Assembly (NCBI GenBank): GCA_015061625.1
Contig: SUWG01000010.1
Span: forward strand, 37,520 to 101,519
From: Lentisphaerota bacterium
GTDB taxonomy: Bacteria > Verrucomicrobiota > Lentisphaeria > Victivallales > Victivallaceae
DNA: 64,000 nt
Reading direction: 5' to 3'
The position numbers and the translations under genes were made by a program. A model generated the notes under the pieces. The model saw nothing but the letters and a program-made list of their open reading frames with translations. It did not search any database and had not been told where the DNA came from. Shown in pieces: positions 7,244 to 15,880 of this stretch (position 1 is its first letter; each line of letters opens with the position of its first letter).

Positions 7244-8824
7244 TATCCGGTGGGTATCATTTAAGAGCATAGTGTATTTCTGATACATATCCGGCGGCAG
7301 ATCTTCGGGGTGGAGTACATGGAGGAGGTGTGAATAGACTTTGTGCGGATCTTCCCGGAGTGCGAAACACCATGCCATGTAGTAGTGGATATAATCCGGA
7401 TTTATCAATTCTTCTTCCCATGCTTTTTTTGCGGCACCGGCGGCCGGATCGATACGTCCTTTTTCCAGACACTTATCCATGAACATAAAGAAGGCGGTTT
7501 CGGAACGGAAATTGCAGGCTTTCCAGTGGTCGAAATATGCTGCGAGGACTTCGCTGTCGTTTGCCTGTTCAGAGTTTTCCATAGCCATAGCCCACGCCGA
7601 GTAGTCATGCGGGCGGATTTTTTGCGGCACATCGCCATTATGGATGCTGAAAAAAACTCCGATGGCGGCGGCGAAAAGCATTGCACCGCGCATTCGGGCA
7701 TCTTTTATCCGGAAAAAGATCACGACGGCACTGGCGGCGATGATGAACAGATATGGCACCAGCATCAGGCGGTATCGGCCGATGGGTTCTCTGGCGCAAA
7801 GCGGCAGTACCATAGTTATCAAAGGTAACAGGAGCAGTCCGTAACGTTTTTTCCATGAACCGGAAAAGATGACGATCATAATTCCGGCCACGGCAAGCGG
7901 AATTATCAGACCGGGTGCGGGAAAATAATCCAGCAGCGGGAGTTTCTCGCACCAGAAATAGATGTTTTGATTTTCGGGTAATTCGCCGTATTTGAACATA
8001 GCCGGTATTCTGGAAGCGGCCTGTTTGACGGTTGTCAACAGGCCCGTTGTTACCGAAGATGCCGGGGCCGCGGCACTGCTTTCCGGAGTGCCGGTGTTAT
8101 AAGAAACCGTGTAGCTGACAATGTCGAAAAACGGAGAAAATTTCCAACCGTTGGCTTTGTTGAATGCCGAGGCGGCCGGCAGCAGAAGCAGCGGCAGGAG
8201 CGCAGCCCGGAAAATTTTACAGAATTGTTTGCGTTTATACATTTTGTAAGCACAGTACAGTGCCAAAGCTCCCAGATACGGCATGACCGCCAGCCGCCCC
8301 TCGATCGTGGCGAATGCGGCAAAGCCGAAGAGCAGTGAACTTGACCAGTTGAAACGTTTGCGTAAAGCATTGAGCATACACCAGAATGTGAAAAGAGCAA
8401 AATTGACGGCAAAGGTTTCTTTCAGAATGGAAAATTCGTAAACCAGAAATGGCAGATACGAGGCGGAAATAAATCCGCAGATCAGAGCTGTCCGCCGTTT
8501 GCCGGTAAATTTCAAAATGATATCGGTCAGGCATGTGCAGCCGGCAATACCGACAGCCGTCTGGATGGCAAATACTGCCCATACAGCATGAATTTGCCGG
8601 TTGCACAGATAGCACAGATAAATCACCAGACGGTGAAAGGTGAAAAATGCCGGATACGGGTCACTGCCGCTCCATTCTGAGTAGCGCAGTAAAGTTTGCA
8701 TATCCAGCCCCGGCACGAGGTGATAAGCGGCAAAAAACGAGTTGAAAAACTGGAGTGCAAAAATAATGCGGATGAATAAAGCGGCAAGGGCAACGGATAT
8801 CAGAATTTTTTTTCTGGTCAACAT
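7223..8824 (-). CDS. Polytopic membrane protein, glycosyltransferase-39-like
   Basis: The 533-residue product has an N-terminal membrane anchor, a loop with LDMQTLLRYSEWSGSDPYPA (residues about 39-58), and around ten further hydrophobic segments, then a soluble C-terminal region of about 120 residues rich in aromatic and charged residues. This layout and the acidic first loop resemble GT-C mannosyl- or arabinosyl-transferase relatives, but no firm catalytic motif was recognised, so the function stays open. The ATG at 8824 follows GAAGGAAAAATT. It has its own promoter, divergent from rnpB. Confidence 0.6.
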   Translation of the reverse strand: MLTRKKILISVALAALFIRIIFALQFFNSFFAAYHLVPGLDMQTLLRYSEWSGSDPYPAFFTFHRLVIYLCYLCNRQIHAVWAVFAIQTAVGIAGCTCLTDIILKFTGKRRTALICGFISASYLPFLVYEFSILKETFAVNFALFTFWCMLNALRKRFNWSSSLLFGFAAFATIEGRLAVMPYLGALALYCAYKMYKRKQFCKIFRAALLPLLLLPAASAFNKANGWKFSPFFDIVSYTVSYNTGTPESSAAAPASSVTTGLLTTVKQAASRIPAMFKYGELPENQNIYFWCEKLPLLDYFPAPGLIIPLAVAGIMIVIFSGSWKKRYGLLLLPLITMVLPLCAREPIGRYRLMLVPYLFIIAASAVVIFFRIKDARMRGAMLFAAAIGVFFSIHNGDVPQKIRPHDYSAWAMAMENSEQANDSEVLAAYFDHWKACNFRSETAFFMFMDKCLEKGRIDPAAGAAKKAWEEELINPDYIHYYMAWCFALREDPHKVYSHLLHVLHPEDLPPDMYQKYTMLLNDTHRILTIMEN

Positions 8825-8858
8825 GATAATTTTTCCTTCTTACTGTATATTTTAGAGA

Positions 8859-8887
8859 AATATATCACCAAAAGGGGTTGAAAACAA
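8859..8887 (-). promoter_or_regulatory. Promoter of the membrane glycosyltransferase-like gene
   Basis: On the minus strand, TTGTTT (8887-8882) and TATATT (8864-8859) are 17 bases apart, about 35 bases before the ATG at 8824. Confidence 0.5.
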
Positions 8888-8926
8888 GTGAAAAAAATTA
8901 TCTCGTGAAGATTTGCAGAATTTTTC

Positions 8927-8954
8927 TTGCATATTTTTGGAATATGATTATATT
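8927..8954 (+). promoter_or_regulatory. rnpB promoter
   Basis: TTGCAT (8927-8932) and TATATT (8949-8954) are separated by 16 bases. The predicted start, near 8961, coincides with the first paired base of RNase P helix P1. Confidence 0.7.
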
Positions 8955-8961
8955 AAATAAG

Positions 8962-9325
8962 AAGAACATCTTGATCGCGGGCAATCGCGGCGGGGGGTAT
9001 TCCCCCCGTTGAGGAAAGTCCGGACTGCATAGAGCGGGGAGCCCTTTTGAAAAGAAGGGTGCTGTGGACTATATTCCACGGAAAGACCAGTGCAACAGAG
9101 AGCAGACCGCCGCCGCAAGGCGGTAAGGGTGAAAGGGTGGGGTAAGAGCCCACCGGGTGACAGTGAGAGCTTCACCGCATGGTAAACTCCTCCCGCAGCA
9201 AGACCAAATAGGGAGTGAGCCGTGGCTCGCGGCGTTATGAACTCCGGGTTCTGGTCGCACAGACAGATGATTGCCGCCGCCGCAAGGCGGTACAGAATCC
9301 GGCTTACAGCGGTCGTGATGTTCTT
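8962..9325 (+). ncRNA. rnpB: RNase P RNA, bacterial class A
   Basis: This is the catalytic RNA that trims the 5' leader from pre-tRNAs. The 5' conserved block GAGGAAAGTCCGGACT at about 9011-9026 and the 3' block ACAGAATCCGGCTTAC at about 9291-9306 are the P4 signatures of all bacterial RNase P RNAs. The ends pair as helix P1: AAGAACATC (8962-8970) with GATGTTCTT (9317-9325). Internal hairpins with CCGCCGCAAGGCGG loops occur twice (near 9107 and 9278). Several open frames across this region, on both strands, are therefore not genes. Confidence 0.95.
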
Positions 9326-9389
9326 GTTTTTGAAGATTTCAGGAGCGGCGCAGATTGCCGCAGATTTTGATAAATTGAGGATTTTTTTC

Positions 9390-10202
9390 ATGGCGAAGTA
9401 TGCTGTTTTAAGCGATATTCATGCTAACGCCGAGGCATTGGAAGCGGTTTTGGCGAAGTGCCGGTCGGTTGGCGCGGATCAGTTTTTGTTTCTGGGTGAT
9501 CTGGTCGGTTACAATGCCGATGTCAAACGTTGTCTTGAGTTGGCCAGAGAATTGAATTTCGTGGCGGCGGTGCGTGGCAATCATGACGATTTTGCCATAA
9601 AAAAAGATGAGATACCCAGCGGATTCAACACCAATGCGGCGATCGCTATCGGTTGGACAAGGAGCATGATCACCGACGAAGACCGGGAGTTTCTGGAGTC
9701 GATGCCGCTTAAACGCACGGTGCCGGGAATTCCGGTGACTCTGGTTCATGCCACGTTGGATTCTCCGGAGACTTGGGGGTATGTGTTTGACACCCATCAT
9801 GCGGTGGGGAATTTTTCGTATCAACTTTCGCAAGTGTGTTTCTGCGGACACTCTCATGTGCCGGTGGCGTTTGACAAAGCGCCATTTGCCAGCGGCAGAA
9901 AACTGGTCGAAGTGATCGATGCGTGGGAGCATAGTGCGGCTTATCCGCTTGCCGATGATGATTTTACCATTTCAGATGAGTTGGAAGTCAAGTTGGAAAA
10001 AGGTCATAAATACCTGTTCAATATCGGCAGTATCGGCCAGCCGCGCAATGGCGACAACCGGGCTTCATTTGCGGTTTATGATACGGAAGCGCAGAGTGTG
10101 ACCCGTTACCGGGTGCCGTATGATATCGCTGCGGCGCAGGCCCGGGTGCGGGAAGCCGGTTTGCCGGAAAGATTGGCGTTGCGCCTTGAATGGGGCCGTT
10201 AA
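9390..10202 (+). CDS. Calcineurin-like metallophosphoesterase
   Basis: The true start is the ATG at 9390, after GAGG; a longer frame begins inside rnpB and is wrong. The 270-residue product has the complete metallophosphatase metal set: D9 and H11 in SDIHAN, GDLVGYNAD near 42-50, RGNHDDF near 67-73, a histidine in VHATLD and CGHSHVPV near 153-160, then NIGSIGQPRNGD. It belongs to the cytosolic MJ0936/YfcE-like phosphodiesterase group; substrate unknown. Its stop is followed within a few bases by AAGGAGATT and the heptosyltransferase start. Confidence 0.88.
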   Translation: MAKYAVLSDIHANAEALEAVLAKCRSVGADQFLFLGDLVGYNADVKRCLELARELNFVAAVRGNHDDFAIKKDEIPSGFNTNAAIAIGWTRSMITDEDREFLESMPLKRTVPGIPVTLVHATLDSPETWGYVFDTHHAVGNFSYQLSQVCFCGHSHVPVAFDKAPFASGRKLVEVIDAWEHSAAYPLADDDFTISDELEVKLEKGHKYLFNIGSIGQPRNGDNRASFAVYDTEAQSVTRYRVPYDIAAAQARVREAGLPERLALRLEWGR

Positions 10203-10212
10203 GGAGATTATT

Positions 10213-11214
10213 TTGCAGATATTAGTGATCAAACCGAGCAGTTTCGGGGATATCGTGCATCTTTTCCCGGCGTTGGCACTGATGCGGAAGAAGTTTCCGG
10301 AAGCCGAACTGGATTTTGTGGTCAATCCTGAATTTGCATCGTTGCTGGATTTTTCACCGTTCCCGGTGCGGCGTAAGATCATATTTGAGCGCAAGAAGTT
10401 GTCATCGCTCCGTTTTCTGCCGGAGTTGCTGGCGTTGCGCCGCAATTTGCGCAAAGTGCATTACGATATAACGATCGATTTTCAGGGATTGTTTCGCAGT
10501 GGTTATGTGGCGCATTTGAGCCGGAGCAAGGTGAAAGCCGGTTTTTCCGGAGCGCGTGAAAGCAGTGCTGAAATTTTTTACAACCGGAAAATAGCGGTTT
10601 CACCGGCCCATGCGGTCGAGCGTTACGCGGCATTGGCGAAAGAACTTTTTGAGATCGGTTACGAGCTTGAGCAGCCGGATCTGCCGGTGAATGAAAAAGC
10701 CCGGCAGAGTTTGCCGGAATTACCGGAAAAATATATCGTTTTGCTGCCGGGGACCCGTTGGGAAAGCAAACGTTTTCCGGCGGAGTTTTTCGGCAGTATC
10801 TGCCGGAATATCCGGGAAAAGCATCCGGATATGGCTTTTATTGCCGCCGGAAGTGCCGGTGAACGTGAACACGCCGGTACGATTTGGGATGAAGTGATAA
10901 ATATGGCTGGCAAGACTTCTTTGCCGCAATTGTTTGAACTTTTGCGCCGGGCGGAAGCGGTGATCGGTAATGATTCCGGGCCGTTGCACGCGGCGGCGGC
11001 ATTGAAGCGGCCGGTTTTCGGTTTTTACGGGCCGACAGATCCGGTGCTTACCGGGCCGTGGGGGGATAATTGCCGGTTCTTTTTTGCGGATTGTTCCTGT
11101 GCCGGTTGTCTGAAGCGGATTTGTCCGGATGGCAGTTACCGCTGCTGGCAGATGGATACACAGATGATCGCCGATGAAGTAAGTCAGGTGTGCAACAGGG
11201 GAGAGGGAATATGA
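10213..11214 (+). CDS. ADP-heptose:LPS heptosyltransferase (GT9)
   Basis: The start is a TTG at 10213, set by AAGGAGATT at 10201-10209 and giving MQILVIKPSSFGDIVHLFPAL, the exact N-terminal signature of GT9 enzymes. The 333-residue protein then shows the FQGLFRSG segment near 90-100, LLPGTRWESKRFP near 177 and the donor-binding IGNDSGPLHAAAAL followed by FGFYGPTDP in the C-terminal Rossmann domain. These enzymes add heptose to the inner core of LPS at the cytosolic membrane face. A cysteine-rich tail (CSCAGCLKRICP) near the end is common in the family. It overlaps the next gene by four bases. Confidence 0.9.
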   Translation: MQILVIKPSSFGDIVHLFPALALMRKKFPEAELDFVVNPEFASLLDFSPFPVRRKIIFERKKLSSLRFLPELLALRRNLRKVHYDITIDFQGLFRSGYVAHLSRSKVKAGFSGARESSAEIFYNRKIAVSPAHAVERYAALAKELFEIGYELEQPDLPVNEKARQSLPELPEKYIVLLPGTRWESKRFPAEFFGSICRNIREKHPDMAFIAAGSAGEREHAGTIWDEVINMAGKTSLPQLFELLRRAEAVIGNDSGPLHAAAALKRPVFGFYGPTDPVLTGPWGDNCRFFFADCSCAGCLKRICPDGSYRCWQMDTQMIADEVSQVCNRGEGI

Positions 11215-12179
11215 AAAAAATGATAAAAGCCGCCGTGATGTTGTTGCTGATGTTGTCAGTGATGCCGGTTTCCGGGCAGTTGTCAGTGACGTTGCGATTC
11301 AACCGCACTCATTATATGGTTCATGAGCAGGTGTATGCCTGTGTGACGATCCGCAATGATTCCGGCCGTCCGTTGATTTTCGGTGAACGCCCGGAACTTC
11401 AGGGGTTCATACTCTTTGACATCCGCGATCAGAATAACCGTTTGATCCAGCGTTTGCCGGATATGGAGTTCCAAACCAAAGGGTTGTATCTTGCCCCCGG
11501 AGAAACCAAAAATATCGTAGTGCCTCTGCACCGGTATTATAATTTGCGCCGGGCCGGGACATACCGGATTCACGCCTATGTTTCCCACAATGCTCTGCGT
11601 CAGGAGTTCCGCAGCCGCAATGTTTCCATCCGGGTTTCCGACGGGGCGGTGGTGTGGCGCAAAACGGTGGGGTTGCCCAGCCGCACCGGCAGCGATGATG
11701 AACCGGTGGTAACCCGGGTGTATTCGATCGTAAAAATGGAAAATAATACCGAAAAATTTTACTATCTGCGCGTGGAAGATAACGGACTGATCTATGCTGT
11801 TACCCGTATCGGTCAGGTTTTGGCGCATACCCGTTATGAAGTTCAGGTGGATATGCTCAGCCGGATCCATCTGCTTATGCCGGTCGGCCCGCGGGTATTC
11901 CATTATATGTCCTTCAATGGTGACGGCATGATTCTGGAAAATTCTTATTGGAAAACCAGCGGCACTGTTCCCATGCTGCATCGGGATGCATCTACTGGCA
12001 CTGTTACCCGGATGGGGGGCGTTCCGGCGAGAGCGGGGGTGGATTATGTTGACCCGTCCAGCGGTCAGGTGACGGCATCGGATTTGATGGGCGGCACTCC
12101 GGCGGCACCGCGTCGTGACAGCGGAGTGGTTGATCTCGGTGACGGTGTGATGCCGACCCAGGTAGATGATGCAGAGTGA
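11211..12179 (+). CDS. Secreted protein of unknown function
   Basis: The ATG at 11211 overlaps the heptosyltransferase stop (ATGA); a frame starting 21 bases earlier lacks a ribosome site of its own. The 322-residue product begins MKKMIKAAVMLLLMLSVMPVSGQ, a clear signal peptide with probable cleavage near SGQ. The mature part begins with a beta-rich domain (RFNRTHYMVHEQVYACVTIRN style) that resembles an immunoglobulin-like or intracellular-protease-inhibitor fold, then an antiparallel segment and a polar, Pro/Gly-rich tail. I do not recognise the family. Position suggests an envelope role. Confidence 0.7.
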   Translation: MKKMIKAAVMLLLMLSVMPVSGQLSVTLRFNRTHYMVHEQVYACVTIRNDSGRPLIFGERPELQGFILFDIRDQNNRLIQRLPDMEFQTKGLYLAPGETKNIVVPLHRYYNLRRAGTYRIHAYVSHNALRQEFRSRNVSIRVSDGAVVWRKTVGLPSRTGSDDEPVVTRVYSIVKMENNTEKFYYLRVEDNGLIYAVTRIGQVLAHTRYEVQVDMLSRIHLLMPVGPRVFHYMSFNGDGMILENSYWKTSGTVPMLHRDASTGTVTRMGGVPARAGVDYVDPSSGQVTASDLMGGTPAAPRRDSGVVDLGDGVMPTQVDDAE

Positions 12180-13302
12180 AGTTATTGAGATCACGTCGTG
12201 TGCTTACGGCGGTGATGGTGTCGGGCGTTTGAGCGACGGCCGGATCTGTTTCGTGCCGGGGGTGACCCCCGGAGAGATCGCCGGGGTGAAGATCATTGCG
12301 GAAAAGAAGCGTTTCTGCCGGGGTGAAGTGGTGGAAATTTTCCGCAAGTCTGACCATCGTCAGGATGCGCCGTGTCCGCTTTACGGTCATTGTCCGGGGT
12401 GTGCGTATATGCACATGGATTACGCTTGTGAAGTGGAAATCAAATCCTGCCAGTTGCGTGATTTTCTGGTGCGCGGCAAAGTAGCTTCTCCGGAAGTGAT
12501 AAAATCCCCTTTTGCTTCTCCGTCTGAATTATTCTACCGAAACAAACTGGTTTTGCATCATGCCGGTTATGTGGCATCTGACAACCGGAGTATTATTCCG
12601 GTGAAAAAGTGTTTTCTGGCCGATGAAAAGATCAATGATATTCTCGGTCAGGCGGGGGGAGGGGAAACGCTGTTTCGCAAGAGCAGCACGCAGGAAGCGG
12701 CGCAGATCATATCTCCGGAAACGCCGGGAATCATCCGGGAAAACATTGATGGAGCCGGAAATTTTTCGGTTGCTGGGAATGGATTTTTCCAAACGAATAT
12801 GGCGGTGGCCTCCGAATTGGTGCGTCAGGTGAAAACGGCGGTGAAACTTTCCGGTTGCCGGCATTTGCTGGAACTTTACTGCGGGGTCGGAGTTTTTTCC
12901 ATAGCATTGGCGGAAAGTTTCCCTGAATTATGCTGTACCGGTGTGGAGGTCAACAGTCAGGCGATCCGGTTTGCCAAGCAGAATGCGGCGGAGCATCAGG
13001 TATCTGACCGTTGCCGCTTTTACGCCATGGACGCACTCAAGGCATTGAAACGCTTCCGGAATCATCCGGATTGGGCGGTGCTGGTCGATCCGCCCCGGGG
13101 CGGCATGGAAAAACCGGCATTGCAGAAACTGCTTGAAGTTGATGCCCGGCAGATCATTTACATTTCCTGTGCGGCAGATACACTGGTGCGGGATCTGCAA
13201 ATACTTGTTCCGGCGGGCTATGAGGTCAGAAGTGCGCAAATGCTGGATATGTTCCCCCGGACGGCGCATTTTGAAGTGCTTTGCGTATTGCAGAAGCGGT
13301 GA
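12166..13302 (+). CDS. TrmA/RlmCD-family RNA (uracil-5-)-methyltransferase
   Basis: This 378-residue SAM enzyme methylates C5 of a uracil in 23S rRNA or tRNA. An N-terminal TRAM domain (residues about 2-60) precedes an iron-sulfur cysteine set (CPLYGHCPGC near 67-76 plus a downstream Cys). The SAM site is ELYCGVGVFSIALA near 238-251, then DPPRGGMEK near 306-314 and the nucleophile in YISCAAD near 332-338. The start at 12166 overlaps the upstream gene by 14 bases; a second ATG follows immediately. Which of RlmC, RlmD or TrmA activity it has cannot be told by eye; the FeS cluster favours the RlmC/RlmD side. Confidence 0.9.
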   Translation: MMQSEVIEITSCAYGGDGVGRLSDGRICFVPGVTPGEIAGVKIIAEKKRFCRGEVVEIFRKSDHRQDAPCPLYGHCPGCAYMHMDYACEVEIKSCQLRDFLVRGKVASPEVIKSPFASPSELFYRNKLVLHHAGYVASDNRSIIPVKKCFLADEKINDILGQAGGGETLFRKSSTQEAAQIISPETPGIIRENIDGAGNFSVAGNGFFQTNMAVASELVRQVKTAVKLSGCRHLLELYCGVGVFSIALAESFPELCCTGVEVNSQAIRFAKQNAAEHQVSDRCRFYAMDALKALKRFRNHPDWAVLVDPPRGGMEKPALQKLLEVDARQIIYISCAADTLVRDLQILVPAGYEVRSAQMLDMFPRTAHFEVLCVLQKR

Positions 13303-13306
13303 TTTA

Positions 13307-13621
13307 TCAGTGCGGATGCCCCAATTCTTTCCAGGCCGATTGCCTTACTCTCGGAGCATCGCCTCCGGCGACATCCAGTTGCAAAATCCATGATTTCCCG
13401 GTCAGTGTATCGAGTTTGACCAGCACATACTGGGTGTCGTGGCTGCCGTTTATTCCCGGAGAAATGACATTGACCTGGGCGGCGACGATCACATAACGGC
13501 TGGGGGAGTATTCCTGACTGTTGCCGACTTGAGCATTGCATAACGGGATCATCAGTGACAGCAGGATAAGAATGATGATCATTACGACTGTGGAAGTGAG
13601 AATAACCTTTTTCATTTTCAT
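13307..13621 (-). CDS. Small membrane-anchored or secreted protein, unknown
   Basis: The start chosen is the ATG at 13621, seven bases after AAGGAG; upstream codons in frame lack such a site and cover the promoter. The 104-residue product has a basic start (MKMKKV) and a long hydrophobic run to about residue 30 ending LCNAQ, consistent with a signal peptide or anchor. The rest has short beta-type segments (YVIVAAQVNVISP, QYVLVKLDTLTGKSWILQ). Convergent with the methyltransferase, with four bases between stops. No family recognised. Confidence 0.65.
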   Translation of the reverse strand: MKMKKVILTSTVVMIIILILLSLMIPLCNAQVGNSQEYSPSRYVIVAAQVNVISPGINGSHDTQYVLVKLDTLTGKSWILQLDVAGGDAPRVRQSAWKELGHPH

Positions 13622-13645
13622 AAACTCCTTTCTCCTCTGAAAATA

Positions 13646-13673
13646 AATATAAGCGGAAATCATGGCAACTCAA
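13646..13673 (-). promoter_or_regulatory. Promoter of the small secreted protein
   Basis: On the minus strand, TTGAGT (13673-13668) and TATATT (13651-13646) are 16 bases apart, 25 bases before the ATG. Confidence 0.5.
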
Positions 13674-13684
13674 GGAAAAGAGGG

Positions 13685-13713
13685 TTGAAAAAATGTGAAA
13701 ATGGTGATATATT
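13685..13713 (+). promoter_or_regulatory. ptsH-ptsI-kdtA promoter
   Basis: TTGAAA (13685-13690) and TATATT (13708-13713) are 17 bases apart. The predicted leader before ptsH is about 73 bases. Confidence 0.6.
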
Positions 13714-13727
13714 AAGGAAATGTTAAG

Positions 13728-13768
13728 TTTCCGGTTATTTCAAGAGAGGTGCCGGAAAGGTTTTTTTT
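13728..13768 (+). terminator. Terminator-like hairpin inside the ptsH leader
   Basis: TTTCCGG (13728-13734) pairs with CCGGAAA (13752-13758), followed by GG and eight Ts (13761-13768). It lies between the promoter and the ptsH start and so could attenuate the whole ptsH-ptsI-kdtA operon. Confidence 0.5.
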
Positions 13769-13792
13769 AGATAGAGAGGAAATGGAGTTTCG

Positions 13793-14086
13793 ATGATGGC
13801 AACTGGTGCAAGTGTATGCAGAAAGGTGATAGTCGGCAGCGCGATGGGATTGCACGCCCGTCCGGCGGCTCAAATCGTGCATATTGCCGGTAAATATAAT
13901 TCCGAGTTGAAACTCCGTCGTACTGACGGCAAGGGCAGTGATGCTGATTGCCGCAGTGTGCTGGCGATGTTGATGCTTGCCGCCGGCAAGGATACCGAGC
14001 TGGAATTGCGCGGGTGCGGCATTGATGCTGCCGAGGCGGTCAATTCTGTCGCAGAATATTTCGAGCGTAATTTCGACGACAAGTAA
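13793..14086 (+). CDS. ptsH: HPr phosphocarrier protein of the PTS
   Basis: This 97-residue protein passes phosphate from enzyme I to sugar-specific enzymes II or to regulatory partners. The phosphorylated histidine is His21 in GLHARPA. Ser55 in CRSVLAML stands where Ser46 is phosphorylated by HPr kinase in other bacteria, so regulation by HprK is possible, although no hprK is in the window. GGAG lies five bases before tandem ATGs at 13793 and 13796. ptsI follows 17 bases later. No enzyme II gene is nearby. Confidence 0.93.
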   Translation: MMATGASVCRKVIVGSAMGLHARPAAQIVHIAGKYNSELKLRRTDGKGSDADCRSVLAMLMLAAGKDTELELRGCGIDAAEAVNSVAEYFERNFDDK

Positions 14087-14103
14087 TATCACAGGGGTAA
14101 CAG

Positions 14104-15864
14104 ATGCGGGTTCCGAGTTGTACTGTTCAGGCTACTCCGGTTGCTGCCGGTATTGCTATCGGCCGGGTGATGCTGATCCACAGCGAGGCACAGGAAACGA
14201 AAAATGTTACGATCACCCCGGAAATGGTTCCGGCGGAATTGGAGCGTTTCCACACCGCATTGGCGATTACCAAAAAAGAACTTCAGGAACTTCAGGAAAA
14301 ACTCCGGATCAAACTCAACGACAGTGAAGCGGATATTTTTGAAGCGCATTTGCTGCTGGTCGATGACCGGACGATGGTTGCTGAAGTTGAGCGCAGTATT
14401 TCCGAAGAATTATTTGATGCTGAATCAGCAGTTTACCGGGCGGTGGATAAATTTGCCGCCGCCTTTTCAGCGGTCGAAGATGCCTATTTGCAGGAAAGAG
14501 CGGTGGATGTCCGTGATGTCGGCCACCGGATCGCGGTAAATATTTCCGAGGTCGGTCCCCAGAATCTGGTTTATGATGAACCGCGCATTGTGATCGCTTC
14601 CACGCTGACCCCGTCGGAAACGGTGGGGATGAACCGGGAAAAGGTATTGGGTTTTGCGGTGGAAACCGGCAGTACGACCAGTCATACGGCGATCCTGGCG
14701 CGTTCTCTGAAACTTCCGGCAGTGGTTGGTTTGCCCCGGCAGTTGCTTGACACGCTGACGGTTGCGGATAAGATGATCATTGATGGTTTCAGCGGCAAAG
14801 TTATCATCAATCCGGATGCCGGCACGGAAGAAGCGTACCGGTTGAAAAGCCGTGAAGCCGAAGAAATTTACCGGCAGTTGCGTGGCGAAAGTGATCTGCG
14901 GGCGGTGACGACGGATGGATTTTCGGTGGAGATCGCCGCCAATGTGGAGTTTCAGGAAGATTACAGTGAGATCCGGAAAAACGGTGCCGGTGGCATCGGT
15001 TTATTCCGCACGGAATTTATCTTCATGGATGAAAAACATCTGCCGGATGAGGATGAACAGTTTGAAATTTATAAGAAACTGATGATTTCAGCCGGAAATG
15101 ATCCGGTGACGATCCGCACGATGGATATCGGCGGAGATAAACTAAATAGTGGCATAGTCCGTTCTGCGGAGCAGAATCCGTTTCTCGGTCTGCGTGGCAT
15201 CCGGCTGTGTTTGCGTGAAAGACGTGATCTTTTTGAAATGCAGTTGCGTGCGTTGATACGGGCCGGTGTGCATGGCAATATGCAGATCATGCTGCCGATG
15301 GTCAGTTGCATGGATGAGTTGCTGGAAACCAAAGAGATCATTGCCCGGCAGAAAGTGGAATTATCCCGGCGGGGAGTACCCTTTGCCGATTCGATCCCGC
15401 TGGGGGTGATGATCGAAACCCCGGCGGCGGCGATGACGGCGGATCGTTTTGCCCGTGAAGCGGATTTTTTCAGTATCGGGAGCAACGATTTGATCCAGTA
15501 TACGATCGCTTCCGACCGGAGCAATGAAAGAGTGGCTCATTTGTACCGTCCGGCGCATCCGGCGGTGTTGCGTTTGATCAAGTTCACCGTTGAAGAAGCG
15601 GTCAAGCAGAATATTCCGGTGGCGGTTTGCGGTCAAATCGCCGAAGATATGTCGATGGTGCCGTTTCTGCTTGGTTTGGGGATCAATGAATTGAGTATGT
15701 CCTCCGGAGCGATGCCGCTGGTAAAAAGATTGATCCGGAGTTTGTCGATGCATGAATGCGGCGAATTGGTAGGTAAGGCGTTGTTGTGTGACAATTCGGC
15801 GGATGTAACACTTTTGTCACAGGAAATGATCAGCCGTTGTGCGCCGGAATTGCTGGATATTTGA
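14104..15864 (+). CDS. ptsI: Phosphoenolpyruvate-protein phosphotransferase (enzyme I)
   Basis: The 586-residue enzyme takes phosphate from PEP and gives it to HPr. The N-terminal HPr-binding and phosphohistidine domains include the active histidine, His194, in GSTTSHTAILARS. The C-terminal PEP-binding barrel shows GGIGLFRTEFIFM near 297, the RTMDIGGDK segment near 340 and FSIGSNDLIQYTIASDR near 457-473 with a catalytic cysteine region (AVCGQIAED) near 502. Length is normal for the family (about 570-590). It belongs to the ptsH-ptsI-kdtA operon. Confidence 0.95.
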   Translation: MRVPSCTVQATPVAAGIAIGRVMLIHSEAQETKNVTITPEMVPAELERFHTALAITKKELQELQEKLRIKLNDSEADIFEAHLLLVDDRTMVAEVERSISEELFDAESAVYRAVDKFAAAFSAVEDAYLQERAVDVRDVGHRIAVNISEVGPQNLVYDEPRIVIASTLTPSETVGMNREKVLGFAVETGSTTSHTAILARSLKLPAVVGLPRQLLDTLTVADKMIIDGFSGKVIINPDAGTEEAYRLKSREAEEIYRQLRGESDLRAVTTDGFSVEIAANVEFQEDYSEIRKNGAGGIGLFRTEFIFMDEKHLPDEDEQFEIYKKLMISAGNDPVTIRTMDIGGDKLNSGIVRSAEQNPFLGLRGIRLCLRERRDLFEMQLRALIRAGVHGNMQIMLPMVSCMDELLETKEIIARQKVELSRRGVPFADSIPLGVMIETPAAAMTADRFAREADFFSIGSNDLIQYTIASDRSNERVAHLYRPAHPAVLRLIKFTVEEAVKQNIPVAVCGQIAEDMSMVPFLLGLGINELSMSSGAMPLVKRLIRSLSMHECGELVGKALLCDNSADVTLLSQEMISRCAPELLDI

Positions 15865-15880
15865 GAGTACAGTAGGTAAA

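Noticed and set aside
9222..9389. Upstream extension of the metallophosphoesterase into rnpB
   Set aside because: The ATG at 9390 has a ribosome site and begins exactly at the conserved domain.
8948..9391. 147-codon minus-strand frame and other frames over 8948-9391
   Set aside because: The region is rnpB, shown by conserved P4 blocks and P1 pairing.
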